From a bacterium (GTDB lineage: Archaea > Thermoproteota > Nitrososphaeria > Nitrososphaerales > CADDZS01): DNA of 13,591 bases. The notes beneath the pieces were generated by a model. The model was not told where the DNA came from. It searched no databases and was given only the letters and a program-made list of their open reading frames with translations. Made by a program: the position numbers and the translations under genes. The stretch covers positions 1 through 13,591 of the forward strand of contig DAIDAB010000038.1 of NCBI GenBank assembly GCA_027310845.1. Reading direction: 5' to 3'. Shown here in pieces: positions 6,974 through 13,591 of this stretch (position 1 is the stretch's first letter; each line of letters opens with the position of its first letter).

Positions 6974-8170
6974 ATGGGGAATCATTCAAAAGCAAGCAAA
7001 ATCCATTCGGATTGTTACAAAGTGCAGCAACATGAGCCTGCTCCCTCGCAGAAGAGAGTCTCGATTGCTGATATCTTCTTCAAAGCAAAGGAGCTTGAGC
7101 AAAAAGGAGTCGACATCATCCATTTCGATGTCGGTGAACCTGACTATGAGCCTCCGGCGGAAGTAGTTGAGGCCGCATCAAATGCGCTTAAGAGTGGAAA
7201 GGCAAGGTATACAAGCTCGGCAGGCATCGCCGCAGTCCGCAGCGCAATTGCTGAACATGTCAACTCAAAATACGGAACGAACATTACTCCAAAACAGGTT
7301 CTATACACTGCAGGTGGAAGGCTAGCACTTTTCCTCGTGTTCTCCTCTCTGCCAAAGGATTCCAAAGTCGGAATCGTTTCTCCAGACTGGCCAGCATACA
7401 GGGAGCTTTCCGATTTCATGTCTTTTCCAACTACTTTCTTTAGGACAACTCTCGAGACTAGCTGGAACTTGGCTATCGATGAGGTGGAGAAAAGCGGATG
7501 TAATGTTCTAGTCATCAACTATCCGAACAACCCAACTGGAAAGATTTTGGATCCAAAGTCGTTTGAAACTCTCGTCGAAATGGCAAGAGAAAGAGGGATC
7601 AGAATCATCAGTGATGAAGTGTACTCTGACTTTGTTTTAAACGAAACCCGCTTCAAGAGTGTCCTTGAGACAAATTGCGATTATATTTTCTCGACATCCC
7701 TTTCAAAGAGCTATTCGATGACTGGTTACAGGGCAGCTTATTTGATTTCTGACGAAAAGACAATATCCAGACTTATCCAAATGAATAGCCTTGTACTGAC
7801 CAGCGCTCCTGAGTTTGTACAATACGCTGCGATAGCAGCCTTCAAAACAGGCGTCTATGTTAGGGAAAAAGTCGAACTCATCAAAAGAAGACGAGACATC
7901 GCATGCAAGGCGCTGAAAGAAAAGTTGGGAGCAGAGTTTTATCCCTCCGATGGCTCGCTCTACCTTTTCCCAAAGCTCAATTCAATTAGAAGAGACATTG
8001 CTTTCAACTCCGAGCAGTTCGCACTCGATCTATTGGAAAAGGAACGTGTCTCTGTGACGCCAGGAACCGTCTTCGGTTCAGATTACCGAGGCTTCGTCAG
8101 GATGACCTTGCTTCAGAGCGAAGAGAGAATCAAGGAAGGGATTGAGAGAATGGCTCACTTGCTAGCCTAG
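6974..8170 (+). CDS. Second class I/II aminotransferase (PLP-dependent)
   Basis: A 398-residue fold-type I aminotransferase. Visible landmarks are FDVGEPDYEPP, the phosphate loop YTAGGRLALFLVF, the Asn motif NYPNNPTGK, SDEVYSDF, the Schiff-base lysine K245 in STSLSKSYSMTGYR, and the C-terminal carboxylate-binding Arg in GFVRMTLLQS. It belongs to the same broad group as the enzyme at 391-1614 but is clearly diverged, so substrate is open; aspartate, alanine or a branched or aromatic amino acid are all possible. The first 25 or so residues, up to QKRVSIAD, are polar and less conserved. ATG 6974 is the only ATG before the family-like part. It lies 26 bases after the Rieske gene and 22 bases before rnhA, suggesting one transcript. 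Confidence 0.9.
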   Translation: MGNHSKASKIHSDCYKVQQHEPAPSQKRVSIADIFFKAKELEQKGVDIIHFDVGEPDYEPPAEVVEAASNALKSGKARYTSSAGIAAVRSAIAEHVNSKYGTNITPKQVLYTAGGRLALFLVFSSLPKDSKVGIVSPDWPAYRELSDFMSFPTTFFRTTLETSWNLAIDEVEKSGCNVLVINYPNNPTGKILDPKSFETLVEMARERGIRIISDEVYSDFVLNETRFKSVLETNCDYIFSTSLSKSYSMTGYRAAYLISDEKTISRLIQMNSLVLTSAPEFVQYAAIAAFKTGVYVREKVELIKRRRDIACKALKEKLGAEFYPSDGSLYLFPKLNSIRRDIAFNSEQFALDLLEKERVSVTPGTVFGSDYRGFVRMTLLQSEERIKEGIERMAHLLA

Positions 8171-8192
8171 TCTTCACGAAGCGTGTTTTGAT

Positions 8193-8693
8193 TTGCAGCA
8201 ACAGCTTGAACGCAGGCCCAATTCCTTGAATCGTGATCCTGACGATACCTTTGTAGTGAATTTTGACGGACTATGCGAGCCAAAGAATCCTGGTGGAATA
8301 GCTACCTATGGAGTCGTCGTAAGACTGAAAGGAAAGAAAGTTTTTGAAGACCACGGGCTTGCTGAAGCAGAACCTTGGAGCGATGAAGCATCAAATAATG
8401 TTGCAGAATATTCGGGACTGATAAGGGGACTTGAATGGCTCAAGAAAGATGGTCATCTTAACTCCCCCGTTATTGTTCGTGGAGACTCTAGGCTTGTGGT
8501 GAGTCAGCTCAACGGAATCTTCAAAATTAAAGCCCCAAGGCTAGTCGAACTTTACCACAAGGCGAAAGAGTTGCTCTCTGAATTCAGCAATGCCAGGATC
8601 GAGTGGGTTGACCGCTCCTTGAACGAGGAAGCCGATTTGCTAAGCAGGATAGCGTATTCCAAATATGCAAAAACTCATCGCGCGCAAAAATAG
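8193..8693 (+). CDS. rnhA: Ribonuclease HI
   Basis: A 166-residue type 1 RNase H that cuts the RNA strand of RNA/DNA hybrids. The four acidic catalytic residues are present: D25 in NFDGLCEPKNPGG, E72 in NNVAEYSGL, D98 in RGDSRLVVSQ and D148 in NEEADLLS. The short form, with no basic handle loop, resembles the archaeal (Halobacterium-type) enzymes and single-domain bacterial homologues. The start is TTG 8193, 22 bases after the aminotransferase. The leader MQQQLERRPNSLNRDP is not conserved, and a TTG at residue 12 would also preserve the whole fold. All catalytic residues are intact, so it should be active. Confidence 0.92.
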   Translation: MQQQLERRPNSLNRDPDDTFVVNFDGLCEPKNPGGIATYGVVVRLKGKKVFEDHGLAEAEPWSDEASNNVAEYSGLIRGLEWLKKDGHLNSPVIVRGDSRLVVSQLNGIFKIKAPRLVELYHKAKELLSEFSNARIEWVDRSLNEEADLLSRIAYSKYAKTHRAQK

Positions 8694-8701
8694 GGATTGA
8701 C

Positions 8702-8710
8702 TTTTTATTC
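8702..8710 (+). promoter_or_regulatory. possible TATA box for pyrI
   Basis: The bases tttttattc follow the rnhA stop by 8 bases. A transcript would begin near 8732, giving a leader of about 14 bases before ATG 8747. This would make pyrI separately transcribed from the genes before it. Confidence 0.4.
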
Positions 8711-8746
8711 TGTAGATTATCTCAAAATCTGACAGAATATAACGCG

Positions 8747-9232
8747 ATGTGGATAGATTTGGCAGGCGAAGAGACTCAACTTCTAATACGCAGAATAAAA
8801 GAAGGCACTGTGATAGACCACATCAAGGCCAGCGAAGCGCTCCGCGTCCTTGAGATTCTGGGCATAACTGGACGAGAAGGAGAGATTGTGAGTGTTGCTA
8901 TGAATGTTCCGAGTTCTAAGATAGGGAAGAAAGACGTGATAAAGGTTGCAAATAGGTTCCTCAAGAGCCAAGAGACTGACAAGCTTGCACTTGTCGCGCC
9001 GCAGGCAACGGTCAACATCATCAAAAACTACAGAGTGTCGGAAAAACGCAAGGTCGAGCTCCCCGACGTGTTCAAAGGACTATTGAAATGTCCCAACCCT
9101 ACTTGCATTTCGAATATGGAGTCTGAACCGATAACACCCACAATCGATGTAGTTGACAAGGACACACCTCTTTTAAGGTGCAGGTTCTGCCAGAGATTGA
9201 TATCTCCTAGCGAAACCTTTCTTCGCGAATAA
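8747..9232 (+). CDS. pyrI: Aspartate carbamoyltransferase regulatory chain
   Basis: A 161-residue PyrI protein, the non-catalytic chain that binds nucleotides and tunes aspartate carbamoyltransferase, the first committed step of pyrimidine synthesis. The N-terminal allosteric domain shows the GTVIDHIKA motif and LRVLEILGI. The C-terminal zinc domain has the four cysteines C115, C120, C145 and C148 in CPNPTC and CRFC, which contact the catalytic chain. In most genomes pyrI directly follows pyrB; here the gene before it encodes RNase HI and no pyrB is in the window. ATG 8747 gives a normal N-terminus. All zinc ligands are present, so the protein looks functional; PyrB is presumably encoded elsewhere. 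Confidence 0.95.
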   Translation: MWIDLAGEETQLLIRRIKEGTVIDHIKASEALRVLEILGITGREGEIVSVAMNVPSSKIGKKDVIKVANRFLKSQETDKLALVAPQATVNIIKNYRVSEKRKVELPDVFKGLLKCPNPTCISNMESEPITPTIDVVDKDTPLLRCRFCQRLISPSETFLRE

Positions 9233-9260
9233 GATCTTTTGAGAGATTCGTGAACACTAG

Positions 9261-9494
9261 ATGCCCTGGACGGCTGAAGCAAAGAAGGATGCAATCCTGC
9301 TCCTTGGGATTGTCGTTCCTCTGCTCATATTCGGTCTCGGGGTCCTCGGGTACTTTATCGCAAAGGCAGTTGGATTGGGAGACGGTTCGATCTGGGTTGC
9401 ACTTGGAATGTCAGCAATTTGACTTGTGTTATCCATAGCAGTGACTTTCAAGATTGGCGAAAAGTACGAAAAGCCCAGGCCCTTCATCCAGTAA
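9261..9494 (+). pseudogene. Small two-helix membrane protein interrupted by an in-frame TGA
   Basis: From ATG 9261 the frame encodes 53 residues: a charged start MPWTAEAKKD, a hydrophobic helix LLLGIVVPLLIFGLGVLG, a glycine-rich loop AVGLGDGS, and the start of a second helix WVALGMSAI. It then meets TGA at 9420-9422. The same frame continues for 23 more codons, LVLSIAVTF then KIGEKYEKPRPFIQ, to TAA 9492-9494. Read through, it gives one coherent 77-residue protein with two helices and a basic tail, so the TGA looks like one changed base (GGA to TGA is one simple route). It may be a young pseudogene, a sequencing error or a truncated but working form. It begins 28 bases after pyrI. I do not recognise the family. 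Confidence 0.55.
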
Positions 9495-9524
9495 TCTTGA
9501 TTCACATTTTGTAAAAATGAATGA

Positions 9525-9542
9525 AACCCAATTGAGTGGGTT
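9525..9542. terminator. Hairpin between convergent genes, possible bidirectional terminator
   Basis: The arms aaccca (9525-9530) and tgggtt (9537-9542) pair perfectly around a 6-base loop. T-rich bases follow on both strands: ttttcc and ttgtt on the plus strand, and an atttttac stretch on the minus strand. It lies between the end of the small membrane protein and the stop of atpK, where two transcripts meet. Confidence 0.5.
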
Positions 9543-9558
9543 CCGTCGCTTTTCCTTG

Positions 9559-9900
9559 TTACAGTGTGGCGAGTATGAACACGATGACGAAGCCGTAAAT
9601 TGCGATCCCTTCTCCAAGGACTACGAAGACGAGCGCTCGGCCGAACAGGTTGGGCTTTTCCGCGATTGCAGCGATGGCAGCGGAACCCGCGTATCCGACA
9701 GCTACACCGGCACCGAGCGCAGCCAGACCGAATGCAATCCCCGCGCCCAGCACACTTTCTGGCGCCGCGGCCAATGCAGTCGAAGACAAGATCCTTACCG
9801 CATCAGCAGAAGAGAACGCATGAACAGGCAAGGTAAAGACGGCAAACATGACGTATCCAATACCAAACACCGACAAGAGAACAAAAACTGACTTTTGCAA
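9559..9900 (-). CDS. atpK: A/V-type ATP synthase subunit K (proteolipid c-ring subunit)
   Basis: The protein has the two-helix hairpin of the proteolipid: helix 1 in GAGIAFGLAALGAGVAVGYA, the polar loop AEKPNLFGR and helix 2 in ALVFVVLGEGIAIYGFVIVF. The proton-binding glutamate is E97 in LGEGIAIYG. Several copies form the rotor ring in the membrane. I chose TTG 9900, giving 113 residues, because it lies just downstream of a strong TATA box and adds a basic-then-hydrophobic leader QKSVFVLLSVFGIGYVMF ending PVHA, like a signal peptide. ATG 9849 (96 residues) would remove most of that helix. A further ATG at 9996 lies upstream of the TATA box and is unlikely. It diverges from atpI. Confidence 0.9.
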   Translation of the reverse strand: MQKSVFVLLSVFGIGYVMFAVFTLPVHAFSSADAVRILSSTALAAAPESVLGAGIAFGLAALGAGVAVGYAGSAAIAAIAEKPNLFGRALVFVVLGEGIAIYGFVIVFILATL

Positions 9901-9931
9901 AGTCCATCTGGATACTTCTCGGACTGTGTGG

Positions 9932-9944
9932 CTTATAAAAATCT
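9932..9944 (-). promoter_or_regulatory. TATA box for atpK
   Basis: On the minus strand the bases read agatttttataag, a canonical archaeal box A. A transcript about 26 bases downstream would begin near 9910, about 10 bases before the TTG at 9900, consistent with an almost leaderless message. Confidence 0.6.
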
Positions 9945-10251
9945 TAGGAGAACATGTTGATTGTTTTCCGCAACCCAGACCAATTTTCCTACCCAATTCG
10001 GTTCAAAATCAGTTGTCTTTGTTCGCGAAGAATATAGCAAGTTTCCAGATTGGAAAAGGGCACTTCTCTCCCTCATCCCGCATAACAATGGCAACGTACT
10101 ACCCTGTTAAGGCACAGGTGATGTCCTTGCACGGAGATATCTGACACTCAATTTTCGTTCGTCCACGACTACAAACTGCGGAGTCGCAAAAGTTTTTGCT
10201 GAATATGTATGAAATCAGTCCACAATCCACCGAAATCATTAATAGCTGATT

Positions 10252-10265
10252 TTCGATAAATCGAA
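10252..10265. promoter_or_regulatory. Dyad upstream of atpI, candidate operator
   Basis: The bases ttcgataaatcgaa form a perfect dyad with 6-base arms around AA. It lies 15 bases upstream of the TATA-like box at 10281, where an archaeal activator or repressor could act. Two direct gaaatca copies and an inverted copy lie just before it. Confidence 0.35.
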
Positions 10266-10280
10266 CTTCAAAGCCCGGCC

Positions 10281-10288
10281 GATATAAC
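10281..10288 (+). promoter_or_regulatory. possible TATA box for atpI
   Basis: The bases gatataac lie about 35 bases before the TTG start of atpI, with a caggag (10305-10310) between them as a possible ribosome-binding site 11 bases before the TTG. Start-site spacing would place the transcript end near 10309, so box and ribosome site may not both be used. Confidence 0.35.
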
Positions 10289-10321
10289 GACTATTGGAGA
10301 GATACAGGAGCACTTTCAACT

Positions 10322-12418
10322 TTGGGCGTTGCCACTCTTTCGAGAATTACCCTCTTTGTTCCAAGAAGCGAGATGCCAACTGCCTCGAGCTATATTGCGG
10401 AGCTTGAGGATTTTCATACGCTTCCGGTGGAGTCTGAGACATATGACAAAGCTTTGTCAGCCCTTGCCTCGAATGCATACAGACTTGCTTCCGAGCTTAC
10501 ATTCATCATAGACAACATGAAAATGGGGTTGGAACCTCCGATATTCAAGAAGGCGTTCGGGGGAATCAAGTACGATCAGACTGTGATCGAAGCTGGAAAC
10601 TGGCAGGAGTATATCACAAAATTAGAGCATCGTGCTAGCCCTGTCATCTCTACGCTTGGAGAGCTTATCAGGCAGCGAAGGGCGCTTGAAAAGAAGGTCG
10701 ATGACCTCTCTACACTGCAAGCCTCTATAGCCGCGCTAAGAACATTTGATTTCGATCTAGCCGCGCTTGCAACTTTGAATCGTTTTCGCCTTGAATTTGT
10801 CGTTGTGGAAACTAAAGACATTGAAGAACTTCGTAAAAGCCTTCCTGACTCAACGGTGATTGAATCAGTAATTACGAATTCAGAAAGCGCCGTGCTGGTA
10901 ATCGGAGGTGCCGACCAAGCAGAAAGGATTTCCAAGACACTAAGGAGCTTCGACGCGAGAACAATCGCGATCCCCAAAGACTTTCCACAAAGTCCTGAAC
11001 TTGCTTACGCTGAAACCGCAAGACGCAAAGAAAACATTCTCTCAGAAATTCAGGACAATCACAAGAAGACAGAGGAGACCGTCAAATCTGTCAAAGATAG
11101 CATACTCGGTTTGCGCGAGGCCGCCGATGTCGCATATTCAGTGCTTGATGAACTGAAGAAATCTGGAAAACTCAAGCGTGTCTCAATGATTCAGGGATAC
11201 ATCCCTTCCAAGCTCATTTCGAGACTCGAGGAGAGGATCAATGGGCGCTGGCCTCTTTTCAAGTATGAGGTAGATCCTGCGACATCTTATGCTGAGGGAA
11301 TTCATGAGATGGAGACAGGAGTCGAAGTTCCTGACCAACCACCTTCAAAATTTTCTTCAAAGAATACTCTCGTAAGGGCACATGAACCCATCACACTTAC
11401 AAGTGGTCCCCCGGTCTATGGAGAATTTGACCCGACGCCGATTCTAACTTTTACGTTTCCTTTGTTTTTCGGAATAATGTTCGGGGACTTGGGCCACGGA
11501 CTGCTCTTGATGCTTGTTGGCGGACTCATCTACTGGCGAGGCACAGTTGACCTAAAGAAATGGGGTCTTTTGATCCTTCTTTCTGGTATCTCGGCGTCAT
11601 TCTGGGGAGCGTTTGTAGGGGAAGTCTTCGGTTTTGATCTTGGTTTCAATCTCGGAAGTGCGGTAGGCCTCGAACCGCTCAAACAAGCAATCAGCCTAAC
11701 AAACCCAAATGGCCTTGCCTTCAACATTAGTACGGTGCTATTCTTCATCAAATTTACGGTTTACATCGGAATAGCTCAACTTTACGTTGGCATGGCAGTG
11801 GGAGTCTTGAACAAGATTAGGGCAAGAGACTATTGGCACATTGTGGCTAGTCTCCTCCCAACAATAGTGGGTTACACTTTCTTTCTTCTTCTCGCTTTTG
11901 CTTTCAAAGGTGCGCACTTTAGTCTCTCCGCAGTCACGAGCGGCACGAACCTCCAGGCAAACATTGGCTTGGGCGGTTTAATTGCTTCTATATTCTGGCT
12001 CTTTGCAGCTGGCCCAGTGCTTGCGAAAATAGGCAAAATTCACGGCACTATAATGTCGGAGGTTGGAGCGGGAACGATGGAGTTCCTTGAATGGGTGGTT
12101 TCAAAGTTCCTCGGGAACACTGTGAGCTACGTCAGACTCGCCATTTTGCTTGTTGTCCACGCCGCTCTTCTCGCGGCGACAAACCTCCTTTGGTATTCAT
12201 ATCATTCAATTGCAGTAGTTCCAGCTCTAGTCGTACTCAACCTTTTGATTTTTGCGTTCGAGGGACTCATCGTTTATGTTCAAGGGCTAAGGCTTCACCT
12301 CTACGAGTTTTTTTCAAAGTTCTATGTGGGTACGGGCACAGAATTTCATAGCATAAAGCCAGAAACTAGGCATGTCCAGATCAGGTGGCTCAGCCCAAAG
12401 AAAGAAGAGTCAGCTTAA
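10322..12418 (+). CDS. atpI: A/V-type ATP synthase subunit I (membrane stator, a-subunit)
   Basis: A 698-residue protein of the V-ATPase 116-kDa/AtpI family. The first 350 or so residues are soluble, with coiled-coil-like stretches near LRKSLPDSTV and NHKKTEETVKSVKDS, and form the stator arm. The rest holds about eight membrane segments, from TFPLFFGIMFGDLGHGLLLM to VLNLLIFAFEGLIVYVQG. The essential proton-path arginine is R605 in SYVRLAILLVVHAAL. It carries protons past the ring of subunit K. The TTG at 10322 gives ATLSRITLFVPRSEM, the usual N-terminal strand, with caggag 11 bases upstream. It is alone on its strand; the soluble ATP synthase subunits are not here. Its end is 5 bases from the convergent end of rtcB. 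Confidence 0.93.
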   Translation: MGVATLSRITLFVPRSEMPTASSYIAELEDFHTLPVESETYDKALSALASNAYRLASELTFIIDNMKMGLEPPIFKKAFGGIKYDQTVIEAGNWQEYITKLEHRASPVISTLGELIRQRRALEKKVDDLSTLQASIAALRTFDFDLAALATLNRFRLEFVVVETKDIEELRKSLPDSTVIESVITNSESAVLVIGGADQAERISKTLRSFDARTIAIPKDFPQSPELAYAETARRKENILSEIQDNHKKTEETVKSVKDSILGLREAADVAYSVLDELKKSGKLKRVSMIQGYIPSKLISRLEERINGRWPLFKYEVDPATSYAEGIHEMETGVEVPDQPPSKFSSKNTLVRAHEPITLTSGPPVYGEFDPTPILTFTFPLFFGIMFGDLGHGLLLMLVGGLIYWRGTVDLKKWGLLILLSGISASFWGAFVGEVFGFDLGFNLGSAVGLEPLKQAISLTNPNGLAFNISTVLFFIKFTVYIGIAQLYVGMAVGVLNKIRARDYWHIVASLLPTIVGYTFFLLLAFAFKGAHFSLSAVTSGTNLQANIGLGGLIASIFWLFAAGPVLAKIGKIHGTIMSEVGAGTMEFLEWVVSKFLGNTVSYVRLAILLVVHAALLAATNLLWYSYHSIAVVPALVVLNLLIFAFEGLIVYVQGLRLHLYEFFSKFYVGTGTEFHSIKPETRHVQIRWLSPKKEESA

Positions 12419-12423
12419 CTTAT

Positions 12424-13591
12424 TCAGCCTTTTATCACTGCGATAGGAGTTAGTCTTACGACCTTCGTCGCAATCCCCACTTTATCCGAGACATCTGCCA
12501 CTGAATCGACGTCTTTGTAAGCACCAGGAGCTTCTTCAACCACTCCTTTTTTGCTCGCCGACTCAAGAACAATACCTCTGGTTTCGAGATCCTTTCGAAC
12601 CTGCTCATAGGGATAGTTTCTTATAGCCGCTCCGCGTGACATCATCCTCCCCGCGCCGTGTGCAGTCGAGCCGAAGCTTGCAGTCATTGATTTTTCCTTT
12701 CCGAGAAGAACCCAAGATGCCGTCCCCATCGAGCCCGGAATCAGGACGGGCTGACCGATGTTCCTATAAGCTTGGGTAACAGCTTCGTTTCCTTTGGGGA
12801 AGGCACGCGTTGCTCCCTTTCTGTGGACGAACACTTTCTCCTTTTTCTTCGGGTTGTCAAAATCCACTTCGTGCTCTTCCACCTTGCAAATGTTGTGAGC
12901 CACGTCGTAAACTAGATCCATTCCTAGATCAGAGGAGCTCATTCCAAAGACACGCTCGAACGCTCTTCGCACATTGTGCGCGATGATCTGCCTATTGGTC
13001 CACGCAAAGTTGAGGGCAGAGCCCATTGCAAGGCGGTAGTTCTCTGCTTCTCTAGAACCAGCTGGCGCGCAAGCTAGCTCCCTATCAGGCAGATCTATCT
13101 TGAAGGCGGGCGCAGCCACCTCGACTATTCTAAGGTAATCACTGCACACCTGGTGTCCGAGACCACGGCTCCCCGTGTGCATCAAGACGCAGACCTGATC
13201 TTTTTCTCCGACGCCGAGGATCTTTGCAGCTTCTTCGTCAAAGATCTGATCTACTCTTTCCACTTCAAGGAAATGGTTTCCTGACCCGAGTGTGCCGAGC
13301 GACTTTGCGCCCCTTTTCTTTGCCTCGCCGGAGACTTTGGACGGATCAGAGTGTTTCATCGTGCCATTTTCCTCGCAAAATTCGAGATCTCTTTCTGTTC
13401 CGTACCCGTTTTCGACAGCCCATTTTACGCCGTCAGATAGTACTCGGTCAAGCTGCATGCTTGTCAAGTTGAGCGCGCCGAGGTTCCCAAGACCCGAGGG
13501 GACCGCCCTGAACATCTCTCTCGCGAGTTCCCTGACCTTTGGGCGCACATCTTTTTCCTTTAGGTTTGTTCGAAGGAGTCTCACCCCGCAG
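12424..13591 (-). CDS. rtcB: RtcB tRNA-splicing RNA ligase, partial (5' end beyond the window)
   Basis: The visible 388 residues are the C-terminal four-fifths of RtcB, which joins 2',3'-cyclic phosphate or 3'-phosphate ends to 5'-OH ends with GTP and Mn2+, as in archaeal tRNA splicing and RNA repair. The frame runs off the right edge beginning CGVRLLRTNL, the end of the family's NCGVR metal-binding motif, whose Cys is visible residue 1. Other ligands are in GSGNHFLEV (His106), MHTGSRGLGHQ (His138) and YDVAHN (His232). The guanylylated histidine is His311 in AHGAGRMMSR. Compared with about 480 residues for archaeal RtcB, roughly 97 are missing, all beyond the window. No intein interrupts the visible part. 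It ends ITPIAV-like PIAVIKG, typical of the family. Confidence 0.96.
   Translation of the reverse strand, partial: CGVRLLRTNLKEKDVRPKVRELAREMFRAVPSGLGNLGALNLTSMQLDRVLSDGVKWAVENGYGTERDLEFCEENGTMKHSDPSKVSGEAKKRGAKSLGTLGSGNHFLEVERVDQIFDEEAAKILGVGEKDQVCVLMHTGSRGLGHQVCSDYLRIVEVAAPAFKIDLPDRELACAPAGSREAENYRLAMGSALNFAWTNRQIIAHNVRRAFERVFGMSSSDLGMDLVYDVAHNICKVEEHEVDFDNPKKKEKVFVHRKGATRAFPKGNEAVTQAYRNIGQPVLIPGSMGTASWVLLGKEKSMTASFGSTAHGAGRMMSRGAAIRNYPYEQVRKDLETRGIVLESASKKGVVEEAPGAYKDVDSVADVSDKVGIATKVVRLTPIAVIKG

Larger units (their letters stand above)
9945..10321. other. Divergent atpK/atpI intergenic region
   Basis: About 380 bases between the atpK TATA box and the atpI start. I see no gene I can support. 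It holds a dyad at 10252-10265, repeated gaaatca words at 10211 and 10232 with a matching tgatttt at 10247, a TATA-like gatataac near 10281 and a caggag ribosome site before atpI. Nothing resembling tRNA is present, although a ggttcaaaatc at about 10000 momentarily looks like a T loop. Confidence 0.5.

Noticed and set aside
9420..9422. Selenocysteine at the in-frame TGA
   Set aside because: It would fall in a membrane helix, no SECIS-like hairpin is evident, and known archaeal selenoproteins are confined to certain methanogens and a few relatives.
9454..9891. 145-codon plus-strand frame
   Set aside because: Antisense to atpK, whose proteolipid hairpin is unmistakable; the plus frame is rich in Arg and Ser as expected for a shadow.
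10000..10010. T-loop-like ggttcaaaatc suggesting a tRNA
   Set aside because: The flanking five bases do not pair and no acceptor or anticodon stem can be built around it.
12424..13591. Intein inside rtcB
   Set aside because: RtcB is a known intein host, but the visible motifs follow each other at near-normal spacing with no insertion.
1..13591. CRISPR array, insertion sequence, attachment site or defence system
   Set aside because: No regularly spaced repeats, transposase-like frame, terminal inverted repeats or tRNA-end duplications were found, and the genes are mostly housekeeping.

Overview
The window looks like a chromosomal segment of an archaeon. The evidence is an A/V-type ATP synthase subunit I and proteolipid K, a separate aspartate carbamoyltransferase regulatory chain (PyrI), an RtcB RNA ligase, an AbrB-type regulator, TATA-like boxes close to several starts, and frequent TTG initiation. 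The gene types would suit the Thaumarchaeota/TACK side of the Archaea, but the lineage is an inference of low certainty. I see no phage, insertion sequence, CRISPR array, rRNA or tRNA.

Layout. (1) At 95-1614, on the plus strand, a small AbrB/SpoVT-fold protein precedes a class I/II aminotransferase. (2) At 1604-5530, on the minus strand, tldD, pmbA (tldE) and a 2-oxoacid dehydrogenase E1-alpha gene form a tight unit with overlapping ends, probably driven by a TATA box near 5567. Its end overlaps the end of the aminotransferase by 11 bases. (3) At 5531-6617 there is about 1.1 kb with no strong gene. It holds small hairpins, a pyrimidine-rich stretch and two doubtful small frames, one resembling the start of a winged-helix protein. 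(4) At 6618-9494, on the plus strand, lie a Rieske-type ferredoxin, a second class I/II aminotransferase, RNase HI, PyrI and a small two-helix membrane protein whose frame is broken by one TGA. (5) At 9559-12418, atpK (minus) and atpI (plus) diverge from a shared region of about 420 bases. These are the two membrane components; the rest of the ATP synthase is not here. (6) At 12424-13591, on the minus strand, rtcB runs off the right edge and has lost the part upstream of its metal-binding NCGVR motif.

How the genes might work together. TldD and PmbA form a heterodimeric metalloprotease, so genes 2 and 3 of that unit make one established enzyme. Coupling of E1-alpha to them has no textbook explanation. 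The PyrI block mixes pyrimidine control, an RNA/DNA hybrid nuclease, an aminotransferase and an electron carrier, and looks more like a housekeeping string than one pathway. AtpK and AtpI form the proton path of the ATP synthase together with subunits encoded elsewhere.

The points most worth a second look are the in-frame TGA in the small membrane protein, the tldD-pmbA-E1-alpha unit lacking an E1-beta gene, and the 1.1-kb spacer. I did not find a clearly new defence or biosynthetic system; most of the window is ordinary housekeeping DNA.
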